From contig NZ_CP029197.1 in assembly GCF_008639165.1 (NCBI RefSeq), positions 3,782,001 to 3,846,000 of the forward strand: 64,000 nt of DNA. The letters run 5' to 3'. Positions 8,511 to 16,443 of the stretch are shown in pieces; position 1 is the stretch's first letter; the number at the start of each line of letters is the position of its first letter. The notes beneath the pieces are model-generated. The model saw only the letters and a list, made by a program, of their open reading frames with translations. It had not been told where the DNA came from and did no database searches. The translations under genes were made by a program, and so were the position numbers. The DNA comes from Streptomyces venezuelae ATCC 10712. Lineage in GTDB: Bacteria > Actinomycetota > Actinomycetes > Streptomycetales > Streptomycetaceae.

Positions 8511-9071
8511 ATGACCGAACCCGGAACCTTCGCCTGGCCGGCCGCACCGATATCGACCGAACGGCTCGTGCTCCGCGCGTCCGAGGCGCGGGACCGCGCC
8601 GCGTTCGTCGAGCTGTTCGCTTCGCCGGAGGTGGGCGCCTACATCGGTGGCGCCCGGCCGCGCGACGAGCTCGAGCGTGCGGTGCCCGAAGTGCCCGGCC
8701 GGCGCCCCGGCTGTTTCGTGGTCGAACACGATGGAGCGATGATCGGCATGATCACGCTCGACCCCCGTGACGCCGAACGCCGGGGACACGTCCGCCCCGA
8801 GGCCGGGGAGGCCGAGCTCGGCTACCTGTTCCTGCCGGCGGCGTGGGGACGCGGCTATGCCTTCGAGGCGTGCGTGGCCGCACTCGACTGGTTCTCCGGC
8901 GCCCGCCCCGGCGAACCCGTGGTGCTCTCCACTCGGAGTGCCAACGACCGCGCGATGCGCCTCGCGGCGAAGCTGGGCTTCACCGAGGTCGAGCGGTTCG
9001 AGGAGTACGGCGCCGAGCAGTGGTTCGGCGTGCGCCCCGCGGCCCCGGCGGACGCCCCGGCGGCCGGGTGA
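8511..9071 (+). CDS. GNAT N-acetyltransferase, RimJ/RimL-like
   Basis: A 186-residue acetyltransferase. It begins TERLVLRASEARDRAAF, as in ribosomal-protein-type GNATs. It then carries the acetyl-CoA motif region ELGYLFLPAAWGRGYAFEACVAALDW, where RGYAFEA is the pyrophosphate loop, and ends with STRSANDRAMRLAAKLGF. Likely acetylates a small molecule or a protein N terminus. The ATG at 8511 was chosen because the conserved N terminus begins there; the open frame extends far upstream without matching anything. Confidence 0.85.
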   Translation: MTEPGTFAWPAAPISTERLVLRASEARDRAAFVELFASPEVGAYIGGARPRDELERAVPEVPGRRPGCFVVEHDGAMIGMITLDPRDAERRGHVRPEAGEAELGYLFLPAAWGRGYAFEACVAALDWFSGARPGEPVVLSTRSANDRAMRLAAKLGFTEVERFEEYGAEQWFGVRPAAPADAPAAG

Positions 9072-9120
9072 GACGTTGCATCTGGCGGGCCCGCGGTTCT
9101 CCGCGACCCGAAGGCCGAAC

Positions 9121-9149
9121 GCAGCCCCAGGTCCGTGACCTGGGGCTGC
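9121..9149. terminator. bidirectional hairpin between convergent acetyltransferase genes
   Basis: GCAGCCCCAGGTC (9121-9133) pairs with GACCTGGGGCTGC (9137-9149) around a 3-nt loop. It sits between two convergent genes ending at 9071 and 9169 and can serve both. Confidence 0.8.
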
Positions 9150-9168
9150 TTCGGTGTCAGGGGCGTGA

Positions 9169-9939
9169 TCAGGGGGTGGAGGACCACCAGGTCGAGGGGG
9201 CGGCGACGGTGTAGCCCAGGGATTCGTAGAGGGGCCTGCCCAGTTTCGAGGCGGTGAGGGTGACGGGGAAGGCCGTGAGGTGGGCCAAGGCGCCGAGCAT
9301 GACGGCCCTGCCCACGCCGCGCGAGCGGAAGGCCGACGACGTGGCGACCCAGTAGTGGCTGCCGACGCCGTCGTCCACGACGCTGACGCAGGCCCCCGCG
9401 GCCGCGCCGTCGTGCAGGGCGACGAACACGTCCACGCCCGGCTGCTCGATGAAGGACATCGGGAACAGCTCGCCGGGCCGGTACGGGGCGAAGCCGGTCA
9501 GGTCGAAGCCCTCGATCACGATCCGCTCGGCGGTCCGGAGGTCCTCGGGGGCCGTCACCCGGATCACCTCCAGGGCCGGTTCGGCGACGGGGCCGGGGGC
9601 GCGCAGCATGACCGGCATCTGCCAGTTGCGCATCGACAGGTGGCTCAGGTCGGTCGCGCCGAACGGGTCCTCGGCCGTCACGGCGCCCGCGGCCCGGCGC
9701 ACCACCTCGCCCAGCTCCGCCACTTCCGCCGGGTCGAGGTGGGCCTCCTGGATCAGGATCCGCGTGCCGGCCCGCTCGTCGCCCTCGACCGCGACGAATC
9801 CGCGGCGCCGGACGATCTCGTGCCCGCGGCTTCGGCCCGTCGCGATCCACAGGGCGGCGGAGTTACGGGCCTGCCGCAGCGGGGCCTCGGCCAGGGACAC
9901 GGTCGCGGGACGGTCCGCAGAAGGTGATCTTGTTGTCAT
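9169..9939 (-). CDS. GNAT-family N-acetyltransferase
   Basis: A 256-residue protein. The GNAT fold lies in the C-terminal half: VFVALHDGAAAGACVSVV, then the acetyl-CoA loop AFRSRGVGRAVMLGALAHL, then KLGRPLYESLGYTVAAPSTWW. The N-terminal half (residues 25-110) resembles a second, degenerate acetyltransferase-like domain, a two-domain layout common in Streptomyces. The substrate is unknown. Convergent with the preceding GNAT gene. Confidence 0.82.
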   Translation of the reverse strand: MTTRSPSADRPATVSLAEAPLRQARNSAALWIATGRSRGHEIVRRRGFVAVEGDERAGTRILIQEAHLDPAEVAELGEVVRRAAGAVTAEDPFGATDLSHLSMRNWQMPVMLRAPGPVAEPALEVIRVTAPEDLRTAERIVIEGFDLTGFAPYRPGELFPMSFIEQPGVDVFVALHDGAAAGACVSVVDDGVGSHYWVATSSAFRSRGVGRAVMLGALAHLTAFPVTLTASKLGRPLYESLGYTVAAPSTWWSSTP

Positions 9940-10037
9940 TGCGCCTACGGTAGTGCGCTGTTGGCCTCCCGCTCAGGCTGTTTTCTCCCACGAGCCGGAC
10001 GGTCGCGGGCGAGTTCGGGGCCGGGGCCGGGGTCGGG

Positions 10038-10262
10038 TCAGTCCTGGGTGGCGTCGGGCCGGTTCTGGGCGGTGTCGGGGTCCGCCGACTGCCCGGCGGC
10101 CTTCTCGCGCATCTTGCGCACCAGCTCGGCCTTCTGGTCGGCGGCGCTCTGGCGGTCGCGGTTGCGGTGCGGCCCGTTGTCCTGCCGTTCGGCGCGGGAC
10201 TGCCGCTTGCGCGGGCCCCCGCCCTGGCCGACGGGGTTGTTGATGTTCTTGCTGTCGGGCAT
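10038..10262 (-). CDS. DUF6243 family small protein
   Basis: A 74-residue, highly polar protein. The core NNPVGQGGGPRKRQSRAE plus DRQSAADQKAELVRKMREK matches the DUF6243 pattern I know from Streptomyces. No function is assigned. The charge pattern suggests it is partly disordered. The ATG at 10262 puts the conserved core near the N terminus; longer upstream frames are shadows of the sigma gene. Confidence 0.75.
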   Translation of the reverse strand: MPDSKNINNPVGQGGGPRKRQSRAERQDNGPHRNRDRQSAADQKAELVRKMREKAAGQSADPDTAQNRPDATQD

Positions 10263-10328
10263 GAGTGCTCCCGGTGGAGACGTGCGGTGACGGTGACCCA
10301 GGGACGGTACCCCCCTAGGATCACAGGC

Positions 10329-11273
10329 ATGGCGTTGATCGCGAGTGACGTGGACCGGTTCGAGACCGCCAGGCCCCGGCTGGAGGCCATCGCCTACCGG
10401 CTGCTCGGCTCGGTGAGCGAGGCGGAGGACGCCGTGCAGGAAACGTTCCTGCGCTGGCACGCCGCCGACACCGGGCGGATCGACGTGCCCGAGGCCTGGC
10501 TGACGAAGGTCCTCACCAACCTCTGCCTCAACCAGCTGACCTCGGCCCGCGCCCGGCGGGAGACCTACGTGGGCCGGTGGCTTCCCGAGCCGCTGCTCGC
10601 CGGGGACCCGATGCTCGGCCCCGCCGACACCGCCGAGCAGCGCGACTCCGTCTCGTACGCCGTCCTCGTCCTCCTGGAGCGGCTGGCGCCGGCCGAGCGG
10701 GCGGTGTACGTGCTCCGCGAGGCCTTCGCGTACCCGCACCGGGAGATCGCCGCCATCCTGGACATCACCGAGGCCGCCTGCCAGCAGACCTACCACCGCG
10801 CCAAGAAGCACATCGCGGACGGCAGGGCCCGTACCGAGATCGACGAGGCCGCCGCCCGGAGGATCGTCGAGGAGTTCCTGGCCGCCGCGACCAGCGGCCG
10901 TACCGAACCCCTCGTCCAGCTGCTCACCCAGGACGCGGTCTCCGTCGGCGACGGCGGCGGGAAGATCCCGGCCCGTACGAAGGCGTTCGAGGGCGCGCTC
11001 GCGGTCGCCACCTTCCTGCGCGGCCTGTTCAAGCCCGCCAAGTCCAAGCGGGCCCTGGTCGGCGGAGTGCCCGAGATCTACGCCACGACCGCCAACGGCG
11101 GGCCCGCCGTCGTGGCGGTCGTGGACGGCCGGATCGTCGGCATCACCTGCCTGGAGGTCACCGCGGACGGCATCGCCGCGGTCCGCAGCCAGGTCAACCC
11201 CGACAAGCTCGTCCGCGCGACCGAGCGGTGGGCCGCCGAGGAGCACCCGGAGGGGCCGCTCTACACCCTCTGA
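10329..11273 (+). CDS. ECF41/SigJ-type RNA polymerase sigma factor (second copy)
   Basis: A 314-residue sigma factor with region 2 (IAYRLLGSVSEAEDAVQETFLRWHAAD), region 4 (RAVYVLREAFAYPHREIAAILDITEAACQQTYHRAKKHI) and a C-terminal SnoaL-like domain (residues about 180-310). It is followed on the same strand by a flavin oxidoreductase gene, the classic ECF41 arrangement in which the neighbouring oxidoreductase is the main target. It starts at ATG 10329, where region 2 is correctly placed. Confidence 0.9.
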   Translation: MALIASDVDRFETARPRLEAIAYRLLGSVSEAEDAVQETFLRWHAADTGRIDVPEAWLTKVLTNLCLNQLTSARARRETYVGRWLPEPLLAGDPMLGPADTAEQRDSVSYAVLVLLERLAPAERAVYVLREAFAYPHREIAAILDITEAACQQTYHRAKKHIADGRARTEIDEAAARRIVEEFLAAATSGRTEPLVQLLTQDAVSVGDGGGKIPARTKAFEGALAVATFLRGLFKPAKSKRALVGGVPEIYATTANGGPAVVAVVDGRIVGITCLEVTADGIAAVRSQVNPDKLVRATERWAAEEHPEGPLYTL

Positions 11274-11278
11274 GTGGA

Positions 11279-11296
11279 GTGTGACGCGGGTCACAC
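11279..11296 (+). promoter_or_regulatory. CRP-like palindrome upstream of the oxidoreductase
   Basis: GTGTGAC (11279-11285) and GTCACAC (11290-11296) are perfect arms with a 4-nt centre, which contains the TGTGA-N6-TCACA pattern bound by CRP/FNR proteins. It lies 6 nt after the sigma gene stop and about 92 nt before the oxidoreductase start. Streptomyces species encode a Crp protein; binding here is inferred from the pattern only. Confidence 0.5.
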
Positions 11297-11387
11297 TTCT
11301 TTCCTGTCAGGAAACGGCGGGCTGCCCGGTTCAAGCAGCGAAACCGCGCCGGACACCGGCGGCCCCCGTCCAGACAGGAGCACGGAC

Positions 11388-12590
11388 ATGCAGCACCGCA
11401 TCGTCGTCCTCGGAGCCGGCTACACCGGAGCCGTCGCAGCCGGCCGCCTCGCCAAGCGGCTGCACCGCGAGGACGTCACCATCACCCTCGTCAACGCCGA
11501 GCCCGACTTCGTCGAGCGGGTCCGCCTGCACCAGCTCGCGGCCGGCCAGGAGCTGAAGCCCCGGCCGTTCAGCGAGATGTTCGCGGGCACGGGCGTGGAA
11601 CTGAAGCTCGCCCGGGTCACCGCCGTGGACGTCGACCGGAAGACGGTGACCGTCTCCGCCGCGCACGGCCACGCGCCGGAGGAGCTGGCGTACGACACCC
11701 TGGTCTACGCCCTCGGCAGCGGCTGGAACGACGGGGGCGTCCCCGGCGCCGCCGAGCACGCCCACGAGCTCTCCAGCCGGCCCGGCGCCCTCCGGCTCCG
11801 CGACCGGCTGGCCGCCCTGTCCGCCGGCCGGCCGGTGGTCGTGGTGGGCGGCGGCCTGACCGGAGTGGAGGCCGCGACCGAGATCGCCGAGGCCCGTCCC
11901 GACCTCGACGTCGCCCTGGCCACCCACGGTGTCCTCGGCGACTGGCTGTCGGAGAAGGGCCGCGCCCACCTGCGGAAGGTGGTGACCAGGCTCGGCATCA
12001 CCGTCCACGAGCACGCCGCGGTCGGCTCCGTGGAGGCGGACCGCGTGACGACCCGCGACGGGCGGACCGTCCCCGCCGACGTCACCGTCTGGACCACCGG
12101 CTTCGCCGTCCACCCGATCGCCCGGGCCACCGCCCTGGAGGTCACCGACCGCGGCCAGATCGTGGTCGACGGCACGATGCGGTCGGTCTCCCACCCGGAC
12201 GTGTACGCCGTGGGCGACGCGGCGATGGCGCTCGGCCCCCAGGACAAGCCGCTGCGGATGTCCTGCGCGTCGGGCGTCCCCATGGCCTGGCAGGCCGCCG
12301 ACGCCATCGCCGCGCGGCTCGCCGGCGTCGACGTGCCCCGCGTCGCCATCCGCTACTTCCAGCAGTGCGTCTCGCTCGGCCGCGGCGAGGGCCTGATCCA
12401 GTTCGTCACCGCCGACGACCGGGCCGTCGACCGCGCCCTGACCGGCCGCATGGCGGCCCTGTACAAGGAGCTGATCTGCAAGGGCGCGGCCTGGGGAGTC
12501 GCCAACCCGACGATGGGCATGCCGTCCCGGCGCCGCCGGGTCGTACGGCAGGAGACCCTGAGCCCCGCGCACGCGGAAACGGCGGCCTGA
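11388..12590 (+). CDS. FAD/NAD(P)-dependent oxidoreductase, NDH-2-like
   Basis: A 400-residue flavoprotein. The FAD-binding Rossmann motif is IVVLGAGYTGAVAAGRLA (residues 4-21). The second NAD(P)-binding motif is VVVVGGGLTGVEAATEIAE (about 148-166). The C-terminal FAD contact is HPDVYAVGDAA. The closest class is type II NADH dehydrogenase or related membrane-associated quinone reductases, but the C-terminal membrane anchor is weak. RBS ACAGGAG lies ahead of ATG 11388. Probably controlled by the adjacent ECF41 sigma factor. Confidence 0.87.
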   Translation: MQHRIVVLGAGYTGAVAAGRLAKRLHREDVTITLVNAEPDFVERVRLHQLAAGQELKPRPFSEMFAGTGVELKLARVTAVDVDRKTVTVSAAHGHAPEELAYDTLVYALGSGWNDGGVPGAAEHAHELSSRPGALRLRDRLAALSAGRPVVVVGGGLTGVEAATEIAEARPDLDVALATHGVLGDWLSEKGRAHLRKVVTRLGITVHEHAAVGSVEADRVTTRDGRTVPADVTVWTTGFAVHPIARATALEVTDRGQIVVDGTMRSVSHPDVYAVGDAAMALGPQDKPLRMSCASGVPMAWQAADAIAARLAGVDVPRVAIRYFQQCVSLGRGEGLIQFVTADDRAVDRALTGRMAALYKELICKGAAWGVANPTMGMPSRRRRVVRQETLSPAHAETAA

Positions 12591-12737
12591 CCGCCGCCGC
12601 TCGGGCCCGGGGCGGTGGTGGCGGTACGCCTCGGCCGGCGGGCGCGTACGACGGCGGCCGTGGCCGTACGCCCGGGCCGGCGCGCGAGTACGACGGCGGT
12701 CCCGGCCGTACGCCTTGGCCGCCGCCCGCTCGCGGCG

Positions 12738-13715
12738 TCAGTCGTCGCCGTACGTCCTCGCCAGTGCGTGGACGGCGGCGGAGACGGCGCGGCGGAGTTC
12801 CGGCGGTGCCATGACCTCGACGTCGGTGCCGAGCCGTAGCAGTTCGCCGCAGGCGTGCTCGGTGCTCTCCGTCGGGATCTCGCCCTCCGTCCAGCCGTCG
12901 TCGCCCACCGGGGTCGCGGTGGCCTCGTAGGCCCGCACCACCTCGGGCGGGACGTTCGCGGCGAGCCGTTCGCGGCCCCTCGGGGAGAACCGGACGGTGG
13001 CCGTGCCCGTGTGGCGGCGGGCCTCGAACTCGGCCAGGTAGGACGACCAGTAGTCGCCGAGGGCGAAGCCCTCCGGCCGTTCGAAGCGCTCGTCCCGGAC
13101 CGTCGCGTCGAGCACCTGGCTGATCCGGAAGGTCGCGGTCCGTCCCTCGACCCCGGCCACGAGGTACCAGGTGCCCGACTTGAGCACCAGGCCGTAGGGG
13201 CGCAGCCGGCGGTCCACCTCCTGCGGCTCCCGCCAGCGGCGGTACCGCACGTCGACCTCCCGCCGGCCGAACACCGCGTCCACGAACAGCGGGAGGTACG
13301 GGGCCTCCTCGGCCTCCCGGTACCAGCCGGGCGCGTCCAGGTGGAACACCGCGTCGGCGCGCGTCGCCTCCTCGCGCAGCACGGCCGGCAGCGCGGCGAG
13401 CAACTTCAGCCTCGTCGCGGCCACTTCCGCGGCAAGGCCGAGGTCGGCGGCGGGCGCGGGCAGTCCGGCGAGGAACAGCACCCGGGCCTCGCTCGCGCTC
13501 AGCCCGGTGAGGCGGGTGCGGTAGCCGTCGAGCAACTGGTAGCCGCCGGCGCGGCCGTGTTCCGCGTAGACCGGGATGCCGGCGGCGTGCAGCCGGCCGA
13601 GGTCGCGGTGGACGGTGCGTACGGAGACGCCCAGCTCTTCGGCCAGCCGTCGGGCCGACATGCGGCCACGGGTCTGGAGCAGGAGCATCAGCGACAGCAG
13701 ACGGTCGGCGGACAT
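12738..13715 (-). CDS. HTH/WYL-domain transcriptional regulator
   Basis: A 325-residue protein. The N-terminal DeoR-like winged helix is LLSLMLLLQTRGRMSARRLAEELGVSVRTVHRDL, and the WYL domain contains LRPYGLVLKSGTWYLVAGVEG. A WCX-like C-terminal tail follows. WYL domains bind nucleic acids or nucleotides. The ATG at 13715 was chosen to begin at the HTH; an in-frame ATG 39 nt upstream adds only a disordered stretch. It is divergent from the NIPSNAP gene, with a repeat tract between. Confidence 0.88.
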   Translation of the reverse strand: MSADRLLSLMLLLQTRGRMSARRLAEELGVSVRTVHRDLGRLHAAGIPVYAEHGRAGGYQLLDGYRTRLTGLSASEARVLFLAGLPAPAADLGLAAEVAATRLKLLAALPAVLREEATRADAVFHLDAPGWYREAEEAPYLPLFVDAVFGRREVDVRYRRWREPQEVDRRLRPYGLVLKSGTWYLVAGVEGRTATFRISQVLDATVRDERFERPEGFALGDYWSSYLAEFEARRHTGTATVRFSPRGRERLAANVPPEVVRAYEATATPVGDDGWTEGEIPTESTEHACGELLRLGTDVEVMAPPELRRAVSAAVHALARTYGDD

Positions 13716-13772
13716 ACGGGGATTCTGCTCCGGAACACTGACAGGCGGTGGCACATATGGCGCCTAACGTCG

Positions 13773-13903
13773 GTCCGGGCCGCTGGAGTCACGGCCGCGC
13801 GTCGCGTCCGGGCCGCCGGAGCCACGGCCGAGCGTCGGTCCGGGCCGCTGGAGTCACGGCCGAGCCTCGCGTCCGGGCCGCCGGAGCCACGGCCGAGCGT
13901 CGC
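13773..13903. repeat. four tandem copies of a ~33-nt GC-rich repeat
   Basis: Copies start at 13773, 13806, 13838 and 13871, each beginning GTCCGGGCCG. Copies 1 and 3 carry CTGGAGTCACGGCC, whereas copies 2 and 4 carry CCGGAGCCACGGCC, so the array is a duplicated 65-nt dimer. It fills the space between the divergent WYL and NIPSNAP genes. Confidence 0.85.
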
Positions 13904-13946
13904 CCCCTTCCGCGTACCCGAACCGACCGCGAACCAGGAGTCCCCC

Positions 13947-14726
13947 GTGCCCCCGTCGCCCCGCCCCGCCGGACACCCCGCCGCCCGCCCCGCCGCCCGC
14001 CCCGCCGCCCACCTCGCCGTCATCGAACTCCGCCGGTACGTCCTGCGTCCCGGCCGTCGGGACGAGCTCGTCGAGCTGTTCGACCGGGAGTTCGTCGAGA
14101 CCCAGGAGGCGGCCGGGATGACCGTCCTCGGGCAGTTCCGGGACCTCGACGACCCGGACCGGTTCGTCTGGCTGCGCGGCTTCGCCGACATGGAGACCCG
14201 GCGGGAGGCCCTGTCGGCCTTCTACGGCGGGCCGGTCTGGGCCGCGCACGGCCCCCGGGCGAACGCGACGATGCTCGACTCCGACGACGTCCTGCTGCTG
14301 CGGCCCCTCCCCGCCGGGAGCGGCTTCGCGGTGTCCCCGTCCGAACGGCCCCCGGCAGGCGCCGCGGCGCCGGACCGCTTCGTGGCCGCCGCCCTGTGGC
14401 ACTTCCCGCCGGGCGACCCGGACGGTGCCGCGCTGGTCCACGACCGTCTCGTCCCCGTCCTGCGGGAGACCGGGCCCGCACCCCTCGCCGTGCTCGCCAC
14501 CGAGCCGGCGGAGAACACCTTCCCCCGGCTCCCGGTCCGCACCGGGGAGAACGTCGTCGCCGTCGTCACCTCGTACCCCGACGAGAACGCCCACCGCCGC
14601 CATCTCGCCGGCGTCCTGGGCCACCCCCTCGTACGGCAGGAGATCCTGCCGAGGCTCGCACCGGCGCGGGGCGGGGCTCCCGAGCTGCTCCGGCTGACGC
14701 CCACGGCCCGCTCGCTCGTCCGCTGA
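13947..14726 (+). CDS. NIPSNAP-family protein
   Basis: A 259-residue protein. Residues 25-125 read IELRRYVLRPGRRDELVELFDREF, GQFRDLDDPDRFVWLRGFADMETR and FYGGPVWAAHG, the dimeric alpha/beta-barrel NIPSNAP pattern. A second, weaker copy follows (residues 140-255). Biochemical function is unknown. The GTG at 13947 was chosen because CAGGAG precedes it; the first 22 residues are a Pro/Ala-rich tail of no clear meaning. It is divergent from the WYL regulator, which may control it. Confidence 0.82.
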   Translation: MPPSPRPAGHPAARPAARPAAHLAVIELRRYVLRPGRRDELVELFDREFVETQEAAGMTVLGQFRDLDDPDRFVWLRGFADMETRREALSAFYGGPVWAAHGPRANATMLDSDDVLLLRPLPAGSGFAVSPSERPPAGAAAPDRFVAAALWHFPPGDPDGAALVHDRLVPVLRETGPAPLAVLATEPAENTFPRLPVRTGENVVAVVTSYPDENAHRRHLAGVLGHPLVRQEILPRLAPARGGAPELLRLTPTARSLVR

Positions 14727-14735
14727 GCCCCGCCG

Positions 14736-15746
14736 TCAGGCCAGCAGGCCCAGTTCGGTGATGCGGAGGGCCGCCTGGAAGCGGGTCTGGACGCCCAGGG
14801 TGTCGAGGAGGCCGGACACCAGGCGGCTGAGCGTGCGGGAGGAGACGCCGAGGTGGCGGGCGATCGCCTCGTCCTTCACGCCGTCGGCGAGCAGGCGGAC
14901 GATGACCAGCTCCTGGCTGTCCAGGGCGGGCCGGGCCGCCGGGCCGCCCTGCTTGGGCCGGGGCGGGGGCTGGGGCGGGAGCGTCGCGTTGTGCCAGTAG
15001 TGGTCGTAGAACGCGTGCAGGGAGCTGAGCAGCGCCCGGCCGTGGACCGCGAGGGCGCCCTCGCTGCTGTCCGCCGGGTTGATGGGCAGGACGGCGAGGT
15101 CGTCGTCGAAGAGGATCATCCGGAGCGGCAGGGACTCCGCCGTACGGGCCTCGCGGCCCGGGCGCGAGGCGTCCCTGAGGTACGCGGCCACGTACGGCAC
15201 CTCGGCCGTACGGCGCTGGTAGAGGACGTCGACCTCGATGTTCCGGCCTTCCATCTCCTTGTCGCGGAGCAGCATCTCGTCGATGACGCCCTCGGGCGGC
15301 GGGCCGCCGGGGTGCATCGACCTCATCCGGTTGCGCACCGCGCTGCCCGCGTCCTCCAGGAAGGAGTTCACCATCGCCGGCGTCGTGAGGGTCTCGATCT
15401 CGACCGGTTCGCGCCGCTCGTTGCGCAGGTCGGAGAAGTTCGTGGTGAGCGAGGTGATGGCGGACCTGATGCCGGCGAGACGCTTGGCGTGGGCCGCGGA
15501 CTGGCGTTCCTCGTGCGAGACGAGCCGGGCGAGTGCCGCCTCGGGCTCCACCGTGGTGAATCCGCACGGTGTGGACGGGGCCGGGCGGAGCAGTCCCATG
15601 GCGAGCAGCCGGTCGCAGACCTCCTCCGCCTCGGCGGGTGAGCAGCCTGCCGCGGCGGAGACCTCTTCGAGGCCCCAGCCGGGATTCCGGTAGAGCAGTC
15701 CGTAGGCCTTGCGGTCCAGCCCGCTCCGGTCTTCACCGGCGCGCAT
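14736..15746 (-). CDS. LuxR-type regulator with N-terminal TrmB-like domain
   Basis: A 336-residue regulator. Residues 10-60 form a winged-helix-like segment (LDRKAYGLLYRNPGWGLEEVSAAAG...AEEVCDRLLAMGLL), as in TrmB-like proteins. A central domain senses an unknown ligand. The C-terminal LuxR HTH reads DSQELVIVRLLADGVKDEAIARHLGVSSRTLSRLVSGLLDTLGV. This layout is common among cluster-situated regulators in Streptomyces. It lies directly downstream of the biosynthetic operon, separated from it by a strong hairpin, so it has its own promoter and is the best candidate pathway regulator. Confidence 0.83.
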   Translation of the reverse strand: MRAGEDRSGLDRKAYGLLYRNPGWGLEEVSAAAGCSPAEAEEVCDRLLAMGLLRPAPSTPCGFTTVEPEAALARLVSHEERQSAAHAKRLAGIRSAITSLTTNFSDLRNERREPVEIETLTTPAMVNSFLEDAGSAVRNRMRSMHPGGPPPEGVIDEMLLRDKEMEGRNIEVDVLYQRRTAEVPYVAAYLRDASRPGREARTAESLPLRMILFDDDLAVLPINPADSSEGALAVHGRALLSSLHAFYDHYWHNATLPPQPPPRPKQGGPAARPALDSQELVIVRLLADGVKDEAIARHLGVSSRTLSRLVSGLLDTLGVQTRFQAALRITELGLLA

Positions 15747-15890
15747 GCAGATCCCCCCGTTCCGGCCTCCACGGGGATCACCCGTCAGCACCAGATGCGC
15801 TTGCGATCCTACGCACGGGGCGTGCGGTTCGCGAGCGTGAATCTTTGTGATCAACCTCAAAGACGGGGAGGGGCGGGGGAGGGTTGAGAA

Positions 15891-15933
15891 GGGGGTGGGG
15901 AGGGGGGTTCTTGTCGCCCCCCTCCCCACCCCC
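15891..15933 (-). terminator. 17-bp hairpin terminating the biosynthetic operon
   Basis: A G-rich arm (15891-15907) and its exact complement (15917-15933) enclose a 9-nt loop, starting 19 nt past the stop codon of the last operon gene. There is no U-run. The position between the operon end and the LuxR gene supports a terminator. Confidence 0.75.
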
Positions 15934-15951
15934 TGCGGGGCGGACCGGGCG

Positions 15952-16431
15952 TCAGTAGTACTGGCGCATGATCTCGGTCGCCCACTCCGGCTGGGTCGTC
16001 TCACCACGGGGGCCGAACTCGGACATGTAGGGCTTGATGTCCAGGACGGGGGTGCCGTCGACCGCGTCGAGGCCCTCCACATGGATGTCCCGGCCGTCGA
16101 CGCGCACCAGCCGGCAGCGGGAGACGCCCAGCCGGTTGGGGCGGTTCTTGCCGCGCTGGGCGAAGATGCCGACCAGCGGCCAGTCCGTGTTGCCGCGCGG
16201 GTGCCGGGCGCCGGTCTGCACCTTGTCCTCGGGGACCCGGTCGAAGTGGTAGACGATCTCCACGTGCGAGAAGGAGTCCAGGCCCGCGATCGCCTCCGTG
16301 CCGAACCGCTCGTCGAGGCGGATCACCGCGGACACCTCCCCCCATTCGTCGTCGCGCACCTCGGCCCGTCCGCCGACCACCCGGCCGACCGGGTCCGAGA
16401 CCACCTCGACCGGGGAGCTGTTCTCTGGCAT
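15952..16431 (-). CDS. TrmO/TsaA-like SAM-binding protein, cluster copy 1
   Basis: A 159-residue single-domain member of the TsaA/TrmO beta-barrel family. The hallmark blocks are present: IAGLDSFSHVEIVYHF, NRPNRLGVSRC and GLDAVDGTPVLDIKPY. TrmO methylates t6A in tRNA using SAM; it is larger and has a C-terminal extension absent here. The placement last in a biosynthetic operon, with a second copy six genes upstream at 22442, argues for a small-molecule methyltransferase or SAM-binding role. That is inference. Confidence 0.85.
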   Translation of the reverse strand: MPENSSPVEVVSDPVGRVVGGRAEVRDDEWGEVSAVIRLDERFGTEAIAGLDSFSHVEIVYHFDRVPEDKVQTGARHPRGNTDWPLVGIFAQRGKNRPNRLGVSRCRLVRVDGRDIHVEGLDAVDGTPVLDIKPYMSEFGPRGETTQPEWATEIMRQYY

Positions 16432-16443
16432 GTGCTGCGCCTT

